A DNA stretch of 64,000 bases, taken from positions 1,550,001-1,614,000 of the forward strand of contig NC_057376.1 in assembly GCF_016906535.1 (NCBI RefSeq). The letters are read 5' to 3'. Positions 1-9,423 of this stretch are shown here, piece by piece. The notes beneath the pieces are model-generated. The model did no database searches. It saw nothing but the letters and a program-made list of their open reading frames with translations, and was not told the origin of the DNA. The position numbers and the translations under genes are program-made. How positions within the stretch are numbered: position 1 is the stretch's first letter; the number at the start of each line of letters is the position of its first letter. This DNA is from Rhizoctonia solani (Eukaryota > Basidiomycota > Agaricomycetes > Cantharellales > Ceratobasidiaceae).

Positions 1-339
1 AGGTTTTGCATATTCTGTATTTGTAATTAGCCACTCTCTGTAATATATAAGGAGGCCAACCGACCATGGTAACACCCAGGTTGATTACCTCTTGTTGCAT
101 CCCACACTGTACAAGGGCCTTATAGCCCAGCAACCCCTACTTAGATACTTAGCCTACGCTGCCTTAAGCGGCCTCTTCATCGTACTTACATAGCTTGCCA
201 TTGCCCTTACGGCCTTGGTCATCGTAGTATAGTTGGTTGTTGTTGTAGGATAGCTTGCCACCGCCTTACGCGGTTTCTACTTAGTCACACCCGGCCGCAA
301 GCGCCCTTCCCCTCGACATCCTTATAGACGTCTAGGACA
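1..339 (+). repeat. LTR type A, 3' part
   Basis: Matches the right-hand part of the other type-A LTRs in the window: a TATATAAGG box, then the CAGGTTGATTACCT primer-like segment near 80, ending in TCTAGGACA at 339. The left end lies outside the window. The next base starts another A copy at an internal point, so this is probably one A LTR inserted into another. Confidence 0.7.
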
Positions 340-716
340 ATGAGTAAGGCCAACTGTGGAGCAGGGTTCTTATTGGATTAGATATTGGATATTATGTATT
401 TGTAAATAGCTGCTTGTAGAATATATAAGGAGGCCAACCAACCATGGTAACACCCAGGTTGATTACCTCTTGTTGCATCCCTTACACTGTACAAGGCCTT
501 AAGCCAGTAACTACTAAGTCACCACCTGTACTCATTGCCTTAAGCAACTTCCTCACCATAGATACATAGCTTGCCATTGCCCTTACGGCTTTGGTTGTTG
601 TACTTAGGTAGATAGTTGTTGTAGGTAGCATTGTCACTGCCTTACGCAGTTCTTACTTAGTTCTATACAGCCACAAGCACCCACTGCCTTGACACCCCTT
701 AAGGATGTCTAGGACA
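340..716 (+). repeat. LTR type A, partial, head missing
   Basis: A second A LTR in direct tandem with the first. It begins at the internal ATGAGTAAGGCC segment and ends in AGGACA at 716. The reading frame of a B-type integrase begins immediately afterwards, so this LTR originally interrupted that pol gene. Confidence 0.68.
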
Positions 717-1650
717 ATTCTCAAAAATGGGACACTTCATACCCATGTCCAAAAAGGTCACTGCCAAGGTGTTACACCCTCATGAATCATACCATTGGAA
801 CCGGACAATTTTTCTGATATTTTTACTATTTTTTACGACCTTAATATCTTTTGTTTTTTTGATCACATGACCTTGGTGCTTATTATGCCAAGATGCCGTG
901 CCAAGATGCTGTGCCAAGGGCGCTTAGGAGAAATCCACGCTTCTGCACAGCCCACAGCATGCTTCTCTTTTCAAATGTAGTCTTCCTTTCTCATGTGCAC
1001 AGACCACTCTGTAGATAGTTCCCATGTTATATAAACAACAGGAAAATTGCTTGGAGACCCCAAGTCAATTTTACCTTGTCTCACATTCACTGAGTTTACC
1101 TTGTCTCACATTCACTGAGGAGGACATCAGAAGCCAGCTAAGTAGTCTGGCTGCCAGTAGTACCACCACTACCCCTTACTTAACTCACCACACCTCCCAG
1201 GCCTAAGGCCCCCATTGTTGACAGTAGATAGTAGTAGGACGCCTTAAGCATCAGTAGCATAGCCTTTAGATTAGATTACATAGCATTGTCTGTAGTAGTA
1301 CAGCCACAAGCGCCTGCCCACTAGCAAGTACCCAACCTTACAGTTGGCATACAACACAAGGGATTAGTGGATGTATTTGTCAGCAACATCTGGAAGCTTC
1401 ACGGATTGCCAATCAAAACAGTATCAGATAGAGGCACAACGTTCACAGGAAAATTCCTTAGGGCCCTATACCAGAGATTAGGAATCAAACCCATGTTCTC
1501 CTCAGCACACCACCCCAAGTCAGATGGTCAAACAGAACAGGTTAATCAGTTCATAGAGTTCTATCTTAGGTCCTATGTCATGGCAGATCACAGTGATTGG
1601 TCAAAATGGCTCCCCTTAGCAGAGTTTGCATACAACAACTTGAGGCATTC
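717..1650 (+). pseudogene. B-type Ty3 integrase fragment, split by a solo LTR
   Basis: Two pieces of one integrase reading frame lie at 717-769 and 1362-1650 and join in frame once the LTR at 770-1356 and one TSD copy are removed. The first piece shows FSKMGHFIP. The second shows the core features WKLHGLP, SDRGTTFTGKF and the HHPKSDGQTEQ motif around the catalytic Glu. The closest relative in the window is the integrase at 22169-22589. The frame stops abruptly at 1650, where an unrelated LTR-like element begins. The RT side is missing because an A LTR sits upstream. This is a dead fragment of a chromovirus (Tf1/sushi-like Ty3) pol. Confidence 0.82.
770..1356 (+). repeat. solo LTR type B, TSD CAAGG
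   Basis: Starts TGTTACACCC and ends ATACAACA. The 5-bp CAAGG lies at 765-769 and again at 1357-1361. It contains the conserved AAGTCAATTTTACC segment and the CCAGCTAAGTAG block typical of B. It interrupts an integrase frame, and both sides of the frame remain readable. Confidence 0.88.
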
Positions 1651-3081
1651 TGTCATAACCCATATCTGGAGGGGTTATTACCATATATATCCACTGTCAA
1701 AGATATATATAGTATATATGATGCACAGTGATATATTAATAATATAAGTTGCTGGGGGATGTTTGTTATAGAGTAGGGTTTTAGAGACTATGTAATTAAG
1801 TACAGAATACAATGAAGTGATTAATGGATCAATTATATATGGATATAAAAGGCAATAGACTAGCTATATAAGGGTAAATTAGGTTAGTAATCAGGGTGAT
1901 CCCTACACTTAACAAGTAATCAAGCAATTACTGTAGATGCAGGTGGTTGGTTATGCTTATATCTGTAGTATGAAAGTTAGTACTGAGTCTTATTTACTTA
2001 CTGTAATTTATCTGGATTTTTTAGTAATTTATTTGACTGAGATCGCACTAAATTAAAGTGTATATGCCGCTTTCAAGGCCTTAAACTCTCCCAACTGACT
2101 TACTCAAGAGGTTCAGGGTTGCCCTAGAGCCTTTCCTAGCTACCCAGTATCTGTTGGGACCTTGCTAGAGGCTATATGCGCCGAGATACCTTACAGGTTA
2201 AGTTCAGTTAGCTTAAGAGGCTAAGAAAGCAAAATAAGACACTATAAACTAAGTAAAGAAGATCTAATAGATCTTCAAGTTCACACAAGGGGTAAGAATG
2301 GGATGAAAAGAAGGGTAAAAGGAGGATGTATTCAAAGAGTCTCCCTCAAGGGCTTTATATACCCCAGAGGGAGAACAAATAACTATATACATGATGTACA
2401 AAAGAGGAAGTTACATGAGAGGTACAGTCTGAGCTATTTGATACATCAAGACCAATTAGTCCCAATAAGTCCTAGTGGGATAGACTCAAGGCTATTTACA
2501 GAATGTTCTAGAGCATACATGACTAAATTACATTAGTGTGAAAGCTAAAAATAACCTTGAGGCAAGGTAGGATCTCATAGAAAAAGCTAGAAACTTAAAT
2601 GGTTAGTATCTCCATCAATTTGGCTCAGAATCAGACGATTCCTTTTTGGGAACTGAGATGCCGGAGCCTCCGACCTATTGGTATTTGTCCGCATAGTAAT
2701 ATGCCTATTTCCCGCCGAGATATTGGCGTCGGCGCGCCCCGCCGACCTTTGGCGCTTATTTGCAATGACTAAGCGCCGGCGCTTGCATGCTTACTTGCAC
2801 TTGTTCCATGGTCTATAAGTACCGTTCCTACATATAAATGTATAGTACAAAAAATGCTATAAATCATAGAAATAATAGTACGACCACTTCGCATAATCAG
2901 ACGTGTATATATGGAAGCGCAATGAGGAAATAAAGTATGAAAGGTCTTGTAGCACCACCAGTTTCCAAATATAGTAATATTCATGCCCATATTTGGATAG
3001 AGCAAGTATGATTACTCCAGTTCGCACTATTCACTATCGGCAATTAGGGGCGCATATGTCTAAATCAGTCATTCCATAACA
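1651..3081 (-). repeat. long LTR-like element (type G, related to D)
   Basis: Runs from TGTCATAACC to CCATAACA, about 1.43 kb. It shares a TTATATACC/ACATGATG segment and general layout with the minus-strand type-D copy at 36254, and shares a GATATATTAATAATATAAG block with the element ending at 22093. No flanking duplication is found: the left flank is B-type integrase and the right flank is type-C pol, so the insertion was later rearranged. No coding content is recognised. Confidence 0.5.
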
Positions 3082-4814
3082 GTCACCTACTGGAAGGATC
3101 AGAACTACCAGTCCAAGTTTTAACAGATCACAAGAACTTGGAGTACTTTTCCACATCACAATCCCTTAATGAATGTCAGATTAGATGGGCAAATTTCTTA
3201 GCGGATTATAATTTCCAAATTATCTACAGGCCTGGAGCACAAAACAAGAAGGCGGATATCCTTTCTAGACAGTATGATTTAGTACCCCTTGAAGGGGGGG
3301 TAGAGAACCAGGTTCTCCTGAAACCGGAACTTTTTATCTCATCAATCACTCCGGATCAGGAAATTAACAACCTAATTGGTGAAGCAATCTATGAGGATGA
3401 CTGTCTTAAAGAAATCTTGCACAAGCTCCAGAACAAGAACAAAGTAGTTGATTGGGAATTAAAAGAGGGATTATTATGGTGTCAAGGAAAAATCTTTGTA
3501 CCCAAAGATGAAACCATTAGGAATCTCATTTTGGAATCTAGGCACAACATGTTAGCTGCAGGACACCCAGGACAAGCCAGAACACTAGAGCTTGTCTCAA
3601 GGAATTACTACTGGCCATCAATGAAAAGATTTGTCAACTCTTATGTCAGCCACTGTGAAACCTGCATCATATCAAAACCAACCAACCAACCAGGTACCTG
3701 TGGGATTATTGAAACCATTACAAATTCCTGAGTGCCCCTGGGAAGACATAGCATACAATATGATTGTAGGATTACCAGTATCAGAAGGCTTTGATGCTAT
3801 CTTAACTGTCATTGATCAATTTTCAAAAATGGTTCATTTCATTCCCACCCAATCCACAGTGTCTGCCATTGACATTGCCAACCTATTTGTCACCTATGTA
3901 TGGAAATTACACAGCCTTCCCAAGAGTACAGTCTCAGACAGAGGCCCCACATTCAATGCCAAATTCATTTGCCACCTATATAAGAGACTGGACATTAAGC
4001 CCACATATTCTACAGCATATCACCCTCAAACAGACGGACAGACTGAACGCATACAAAGAGAAGCCAAAATTTTTATACGTATGTTTGGGAATCATTGTCA
4101 ATTGGACTGGGTCTCACTACTGCCATTGGCCAAAATTTGCCTTAAATAACTTAAAACAAACTTCCACAGGCAAATCCCCATTTCAAATATGCTACGGCTA
4201 TAACCCAAGATTTTCAGTTGGTCAAAAATCAGAAGAAGTAGTACCTAATGCAGACAAACATGCGGAGTTTCTGGAAAAAAGATATGATGAAGTAAAGGCA
4301 GCTGTCCTTATCCCAAGAAAGGATGAAATACTTTTATGATCAAAGACATAGGGATGAAGAAGAAATCCAAGTAGGGGACAAGGTCTGGCTGAATCATCAG
4401 AACATATCCACAGACAGACCCTCAATAAAACTCAGCCATAAAAAACTAGGCCCCTGCTTAGTAATTGAGAAGATAGGATCACACGCATACAAACTCCAGC
4501 TACCTCATACTATGTGCATACATCCTGTCTTCCACATAAATCTTCTCACTAAGTTTCATTCTGATCCTCATGGACGCAATCCTCCCCAACCTGCACCTAT
4601 CATTACAGAAGAAGGCAAGGAAGAGTACAAGGTAGAACAAATCTTGGACAGCAAGTGGAAGGTACGCAGTAAAGCAAGGAAACTCTGGTATATTGTCAAA
4701 TGGAAAGGATACAACAAAGGAAGCAACTCATGGGAACCAGTAGATAACATGGGTAACGCCAAAGAAGCTATAGAAGAGTTTCACAAGGAGCACCCCAAGG
4801 CAGTTGGAGCTTGA
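3082..4814 (+). pseudogene. type-C Ty3 pol remnant (RNase H end, integrase, chromodomain)
   Basis: Homologous to the last half of element C pol (from about 14036). Order: end of RNase H (DHKNLEYF, near 3130), the spacer ending KADILSRQ, integrase zinc-binding region (H...H...C..C around 3540-3670), catalytic core with DRGPTFNAKF and [10 protein letters not shown], then a C-terminal chromodomain (YIVKWKGYNKGSNSWEP, near 4690). Reading shifts frame at least three times (near 3690, 4140 and 4320), so it cannot encode an intact enzyme. It ends with HPKAVGA, as in the other type-C copies, 11 bp before the 3' LTR. Confidence 0.88.
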
Positions 4815-4825
4815 AGAGGGGGTAA

Positions 4826-5278
4826 TGTCATGACCTTAATTGGCATGACATGATTTTCTACTTTTTTTCTACCTTTTTTCCAAGACAGTTTCCTTTTTTG
4901 GTATATATTTATGACTCATCAGGATCAAGTGACATATTTGATATATGATGTGAAATTGTAAATGACTCACTATTTAGAACTGTTGTTTTTGATGTGGCTT
5001 TCCTTCTGTATATAAACCAGGTCAAGTTGTTGCTAAGACAGCAAGACTTGACCTCTTTGTCAATTCATCCCCAGCTTACACCTTACCCCTTGCCCAGGCC
5101 CTTAGTTGGCCATTAGTGCACCTTACCTAGTAATCATATCCAGGCCTTTGTTGCCCTCTACCCACACCCCATATCCCCTGGGCCTTAGTTGCCCCTCTAC
5201 CTAGTTTCATAGTCCATTGGTGATAGGGCCACAGACTTTAAGCCCCCTTGTACCATAGGTCCAAGCTGAGTTGTGACA
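4826..5278 (+). repeat. 3' LTR type C of the truncated copy
   Basis: TGTCATGACC to GTTGTGACA, 453 bp, preceded by the purine-rich GAAGAGGGGGTAA polypurine tract. It carries a TATATAAA box and the AAGACTTGACCT segment seen in the complete element C. Its right end abuts a minus-strand gag fragment, so this element landed in another element's gag. Confidence 0.92.
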
Positions 5279-5704
5279 TCCAGGCCTAACCATTCCTGGA
5301 GTGTGGGCTTCCCCCCCCAAATGGGTAGGAGGGGTGATATGCCCAGTCAATGGGCCAGGCTTGGTTTGGGCACCTCCTTGATCCTTGTCTCCAACAAGGT
5401 TGGCAGTTTCCTTGCAAATGGCTTTGAGCTCTGCAAGCTGTTGGCCTTGATTCCTGATTTGGTCCTGCAAGGACCCAATTGTGACTGTGAGGGCTGTGAC
5501 AGCCTTGAGGAGAGCGGCAAGGGACAGCTCTGGTTCCATCCTTGGCAAGTCTTGCAGAGTGGGAGATGTGCTGCAAGAGGCCAGTTGGGAGTGGGAAGGA
5601 ATGGAACATTGAGAGGTGTGGCTGGAAGGACAGGAGTATGGGCGTGGGTTGCCAGAGCATGTGGAGGGAATAGTGGAGACGGCATGGGGGATGGTGGTGC
5701 CTGA
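5279..5704 (-). pseudogene. B-type gag N-terminal fragment
   Basis: Read leftwards, the frame that includes MEPELSLAALLKAV and QIRNQGQQLAELK resembles the coiled-coil start of Tf2-like Gag proteins. The upstream Pro/Ser-rich part (SPLFPPHALATHA) lies in another frame, so at least one frameshift is present. The frame is cut at 5278 by the type-C LTR. Upstream, on the minus strand, lie a leader, a self-primer binding site and a B LTR, so this is the 5' end of a minus-strand B element. The capsid part is missing. Confidence 0.62.
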
Positions 5705-6063
5705 TTCAGGACTTATGAGCAGTTTTTATGTAGTATATGGGTGCTAAACCTTTGCATCAAGCACCTAGCGTTGGATAGTCCCTACAACAAATCAACAGAT
5801 CTGGCAATTGTGATATGAGCGGGTTTTCTACAAGCAGGTGTTTCAGCTGTCTAAGGTTGCTAACTACTGTGTTCCGGCAAAACACGTGGTATGCGGACAA
5901 TCAGAACTCTTTAGCCTTATAGCAATTTGGTACTACATGGGGGTGGGGGACTTTTGATTATTCTGTCCTGCAAGGTAGCCCTGATCATGGTTTCTTCCAT
6001 TGTGTTAGTACTAGGAGTCTTCTTGTTTGTTGAAATCAAGCCTACAGAAAGTCAATTTTACAA
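5705..6063 (-). other. B-element 5' leader with self-primer binding site
   Basis: Non-coding leader between the 5' LTR at 6064-6614 and the gag fragment, both minus strand. On the plus strand, AAGTCAATTTTAC at 6049-6061 sits 2 bp from the LTR edge. It equals the B-LTR segment found in the copies near 1067 and 25826, so the minus-strand leader is its exact complement, the arrangement of a self-primed Ty3 element. The leader also resembles those at 31553-31984 and 44493-44943 (shared CCTAGCGTTG and GCGGGT blocks). Confidence 0.62.
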
Positions 6064-6614
6064 TGTTGTACACCACTGTAAGGTGGGTACTTGCTAGTGG
6101 GTTGGGCACTTAAGGCCATACTACTACAGTCACTGCTTATCTAACTAACTATCTAAGGCTATACTACTGACGCTTATGGCGTCCTACTGCTAACTACTGT
6201 TGACAAGGGGGCCTTAAGCCTGGGAGGTGTGGTAGGTAAGATAGGGGTGAGCTACTTTGGATGGATGGGGGCCAGCTACTTAGCTGGCTGGGGTGCCTCC
6301 TCAATGGATATGAGACAAGGTAAAAACAACTTGGGGTCTCCAAGCAATTTTCCTGCTGTTTTAAATAGACAAAGTAACTATTTACAAGTGGTCTGTGCGT
6401 GTGTGAATAGAAGACTACTTGTGAAATGAGAGGCATGCTGCGGGCTGCGCAGAAGCGTGGATTTCCCTTGGCACGGCATCTTGGCACGGCATCTTGGCTT
6501 AATAAGCGCCAAGATCACGTGATTGAAAAAGTGAAGATAAAGAGTTTGTAAAAAAGACTAAAAATATTAGAAAAATCGTCCAAATCTAATGGTATAGTTA
6601 AGGAGTTTGTAACA
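6064..6614 (-). repeat. 5' LTR type B (minus strand)
   Basis: Plus-strand ends are TGTTGTACACC and TTTGTAACA. It is the complement of the type-B LTRs elsewhere and lies directly upstream (minus strand) of the leader and gag fragment. The flanks do not match as a TSD, as expected for one LTR of a two-LTR element. Confidence 0.82.
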
Positions 6615-6842
6615 CAGTCACTGCAACCACCTCCACAACCACTACTCGCCAGGTGTGCCTTTCTGAGGACCCCAATTACATCACCCTGGAGGAGAGGGAT
6701 TGTTGCTGAGCTGCTGGCCTATGTGTGAAATGCGGTCAAAAGGGCCATGGAATCAAACAGTGCCCAAATGGCTGAAAAGCCACGGTCAAAGAGGTGGCTA
6801 AGGTTGCAGAAGACAAATCAGGAAAATAGTAAAGTTGAGGAC
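6615..6842 (+). pseudogene. B-type gag zinc-knuckle fragment
   Basis: A plus-strand frame carries a LSEDPNYITLEER-like segment and then the zinc knuckle CVKCGQKGHGIKQC (CX2CX4HX4C, near 6725-6770), followed by in-frame stops. The frame family resumes at 16252 with the protease, after a 9.4-kb nested insertion with TSD AGGAC. So 6615-6842 and 16252-17625 are one interrupted B-type gag-pol. The gag start is lost at the B LTR boundary. Confidence 0.78.
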
Positions 6843-7167
6843 TGTTGTAGACACACTTGATACCAGGGAATTTAATCCCACTTTCTTGATTTTAAACAAA
6901 GACAAACAGACTACATTTTTAGTCATGTGACCATGGCGTATATATCATACGCTAAGCGCCAAGCCACGTCCCCAAACTGTGCTTAATCAGCATATGTAGC
7001 CACCTCCACCTATGATGTCATCATGACATGTCAGTGACATGTATGTATGAGTAAGGCTGACTGCAGAGCAGGGTTCTTATTTCATATATACAGCTTCCTT
7101 TCCCACACACATTGTATTTGTATTTAGTACTCTCTGTAATATAAGGAGGCCAATTGACCATGGTAAC

Positions 7168-7725
7168 TGTTACACTCCTGAGATTTACACCATTGGAACC
7201 AGACAATTTTTCTGTTATTTTTAGTATTTTTACGGACCTGATATCTTATGTTTTTAATCACGTGACCTTGGCACTTATTATGCCAAGATGCTGCGCCAAG
7301 ATGCCGTGCCAAGGGTGCTTAGGAGAAATCCATGCTTCTGCGCAGCCTGCAGCATGGTTCCTATTTCATATGTATACTTCTTTTCTCACGCGCACAGACC
7401 ATGTGGATAGCGCCCCTTTGCATATATATACAGCAGGAAAAATTGCTTGGAGACCCCAAGTTGATTTTACCTTGTCTCATGTCCATTGAGGAGGCACACC
7501 AGCCAGCTAAGTAGCTGGCCCCCATCAGTAGAAACCTTACCCCTTACTTGCACTTACCACACCTCCCAGGCCTAAGGCCCCCTTGTCAACAGTAGTTAGT
7601 AGTAGGACACCATAAGCATCAGTAGTATAGCCTTTGATAGTTAGTTAGATAAGCATTGTCTGTAGTAGTATGGCCTTAAGCGCCTGCCCCACTAGCAAGT
7701 ACCCACCTTACAGTGGTGTACAACA
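7168..7725 (+). repeat. solo LTR type B, TSD GTAAC
   Basis: TGTTACACTCC to GTGTACAACA, 558 bp, flanked by GTAAC at 7163-7167 and 7726-7730, inside the LTR A just after its CCATGGTAAC segment. Confidence 0.9.
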
Positions 7726-7967
7726 GTAACACCCAGGTCAATTACCTCTTGTTGCATCCCACATTGTGTACAAGGCCTTACAGTCAGTAACTACTAAGTA
7801 GATAGCTTACTACCACCTTAAGCGGCTTACTTGTTGTATTCACATAGCTGGTCATTGCCCTTACGGCCTTGGTCACCATAGATACCTGGTTTGTTGTTGT
7901 AGGTAGCACCCTCACTGCCTTATGCAGTTTCTTTTACAAGTCCATATGGCCACAAGCGCCTGCTACC

Positions 7968-8415
7968 TGTCATGACCTTCATTGGCATGACATGATTTTT
8001 TACTATTTTCTACCTTTTTTCTGAGACAGTTTCCTTTTTTGGTATATATTTATGACTCATCAAGATCACGTGACATATTTGATATAGGATGTGAAATTGT
8101 AAATGACTCACTATTTAGTACTGTTGTTTTTGATGTGGCTTTCCTCATGTATATAAGCCAGGTCAAGTCGCCGCTAAACAGCAAGACTTGACCTCTTTGT
8201 CAATTCACCTCAACTTTTAACTATCCCTTGCCCAAGCCCCTAGTTGGCTAAGTGCACGTTACTTAAGAATCATAACCCTAGGCCCTCGTCGCCTCTCTAC
8301 CCTTATCCATAACCCCTGGGCCCTTGTCGCCCCTCTACCTGTCTCATAGTCCATTGGTGATAGTGCCACGGACTTTAAGCCCCCTTGAACCATAGGTCCA
8401 AGCTGAGTCGTGACA
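7968..8415 (+). repeat. 5' LTR of element C
   Basis: TGTCATGACC to AGTCGTGACA, 448 bp. It differs from the 3' LTR at GATATAGGA/GATATATGA and at three TCG/TTG sites. It contains a TATATAAG box at 8150 and a 10-bp dyad (AGGTCAAGTC at 8160-8169, GACTTGACCT at 8185-8194). Confidence 0.95.
8150..8194 (+). promoter_or_regulatory. element C promoter and presumed RNA 5' end / self-primer
   Basis: TATATAAG lies at 8150-8157. AAGACTTGACCT at 8183-8194 starts 33 nt after the first T of the TATA box, a normal TATA-to-start spacing, and is the exact reverse complement of the 12 nt at 8418-8429. In Tf1-type elements the first bases of the transcript anneal to such a site. The start site itself is inferred. 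Confidence 0.65.
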
Positions 8416-8417
8416 CT

Positions 8418-8429
8418 AGGTCAAGTCTT
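8418..8429 (+). promoter_or_regulatory. primer binding site of element C (self-priming type)
   Basis: AGGTCAAGTCTT begins 2 nt after the 5' LTR. It lacks the TGG that pairs with a tRNA CCA end, and instead complements AAGACTTGACCT in the LTR over 12 of 12 bases. Confidence 0.75.
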
Positions 8430-9423
8430 TCCTACTCGTACTCTTGTCAACAAACAAGACCTACGCTTGGATAAGCACCAAAGCTTGAAAGGACATCGCA
8501 TTGTAGCCCCTGTGTAATAATCAAAGACAGGAATACGAGTGTCAGTAAAGCCGCGGGATAGCCCCTTGCTAGCAATTGTCCGCATACCAGGGTGTCCGCA
8601 CCTTTAGTCATACGCTGTTAGTCAGCTGAACCTCCGCTTACAAAAACCCTGACTAATATCACGCTTGTACACAGCTGCTGATTTTAGTAAAAGGATTGTT
8701 TAACGCTAGTGGGGAAGCAAACAGTTAGTAGTTTGAACTATAAACCCGTTTATCTATCTGATCGAGTACCAATTTATATCGGGAACGCATTCTAGTGTTC
8801 AATTTTCTAGATCTTGTCCTCTTTGCCATCTTTTGGCCCTATTCCATTGTCACCCGCTATCTCTACCTCGAAAAAACCATCAACAACATCAATCACGTGC
8901 TAGTCGGTCGCATTAATAATCTTGAAGAACACATTGCTCGTATTGAGGAACCAGGGCTAGTCCAAACAATAGCCCATATCAAACACCACAAGTCCTTTGC
9001 CAAGCGCCTCAATAATATACAAGGCAGATATTCAAGAACAAAAAAACCTTATTGCCAATCTTGAATCCCACAATTGAGATCTAGCTCTCACAATCAAAGA
9101 GCAAGAAAGGCGCATTGAGGAAAAAGACCAACTATTGGTGGAAAAAGAGCTAGAATTAGATAACTTCCATTGCTCCATTCAGGATATCACCCAAGACGGA
9201 AAAGGGAGAATCCATTACTACAAAGAATATGAGTTTTTTGCAGTCTCATATGACAATGCCTGGTTTGGGCGTGATGGGAGAGACTAGTCTGATTCCCTCC
9301 CAAACCCAATCGGGGTGGTCAGCCCCATCCTCTCGAACACATACTCCTGCTCCTGCGGCTGTGCCGCCCCATGTATATTCCCCTATGTCCTTTGACCACA
9401 TGTCTGATTGAGAATTATTAAAT
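8430..9423 (+). other. element C leader with a degraded upstream reading frame
   Basis: An open frame from 8795 to 9064 has a hydrophobic start (LVLFAIFWPYSIV) followed by a charged, coiled-coil-like stretch (LEEHIARIEE). After shifts of frame it continues as more charged sequence and a Ser/Pro-rich stretch (9229-9411, with SGWSAPSSRTHTPAP). That last part is in the gag frame, separated from the gag Met at 9424 by a TGA at 9409-9411. Either gag once started further upstream or this is a separate decayed leader protein. The elements' leaders elsewhere in the window do not show it. I assign no function. Confidence 0.42.

Noticed and set aside
5273..5704. 143-codon plus-strand frame
   Set aside because: It is the complement of the minus-strand gag fragment, which has the recognisable coiled-coil Gag composition and a matching leader and LTR upstream.
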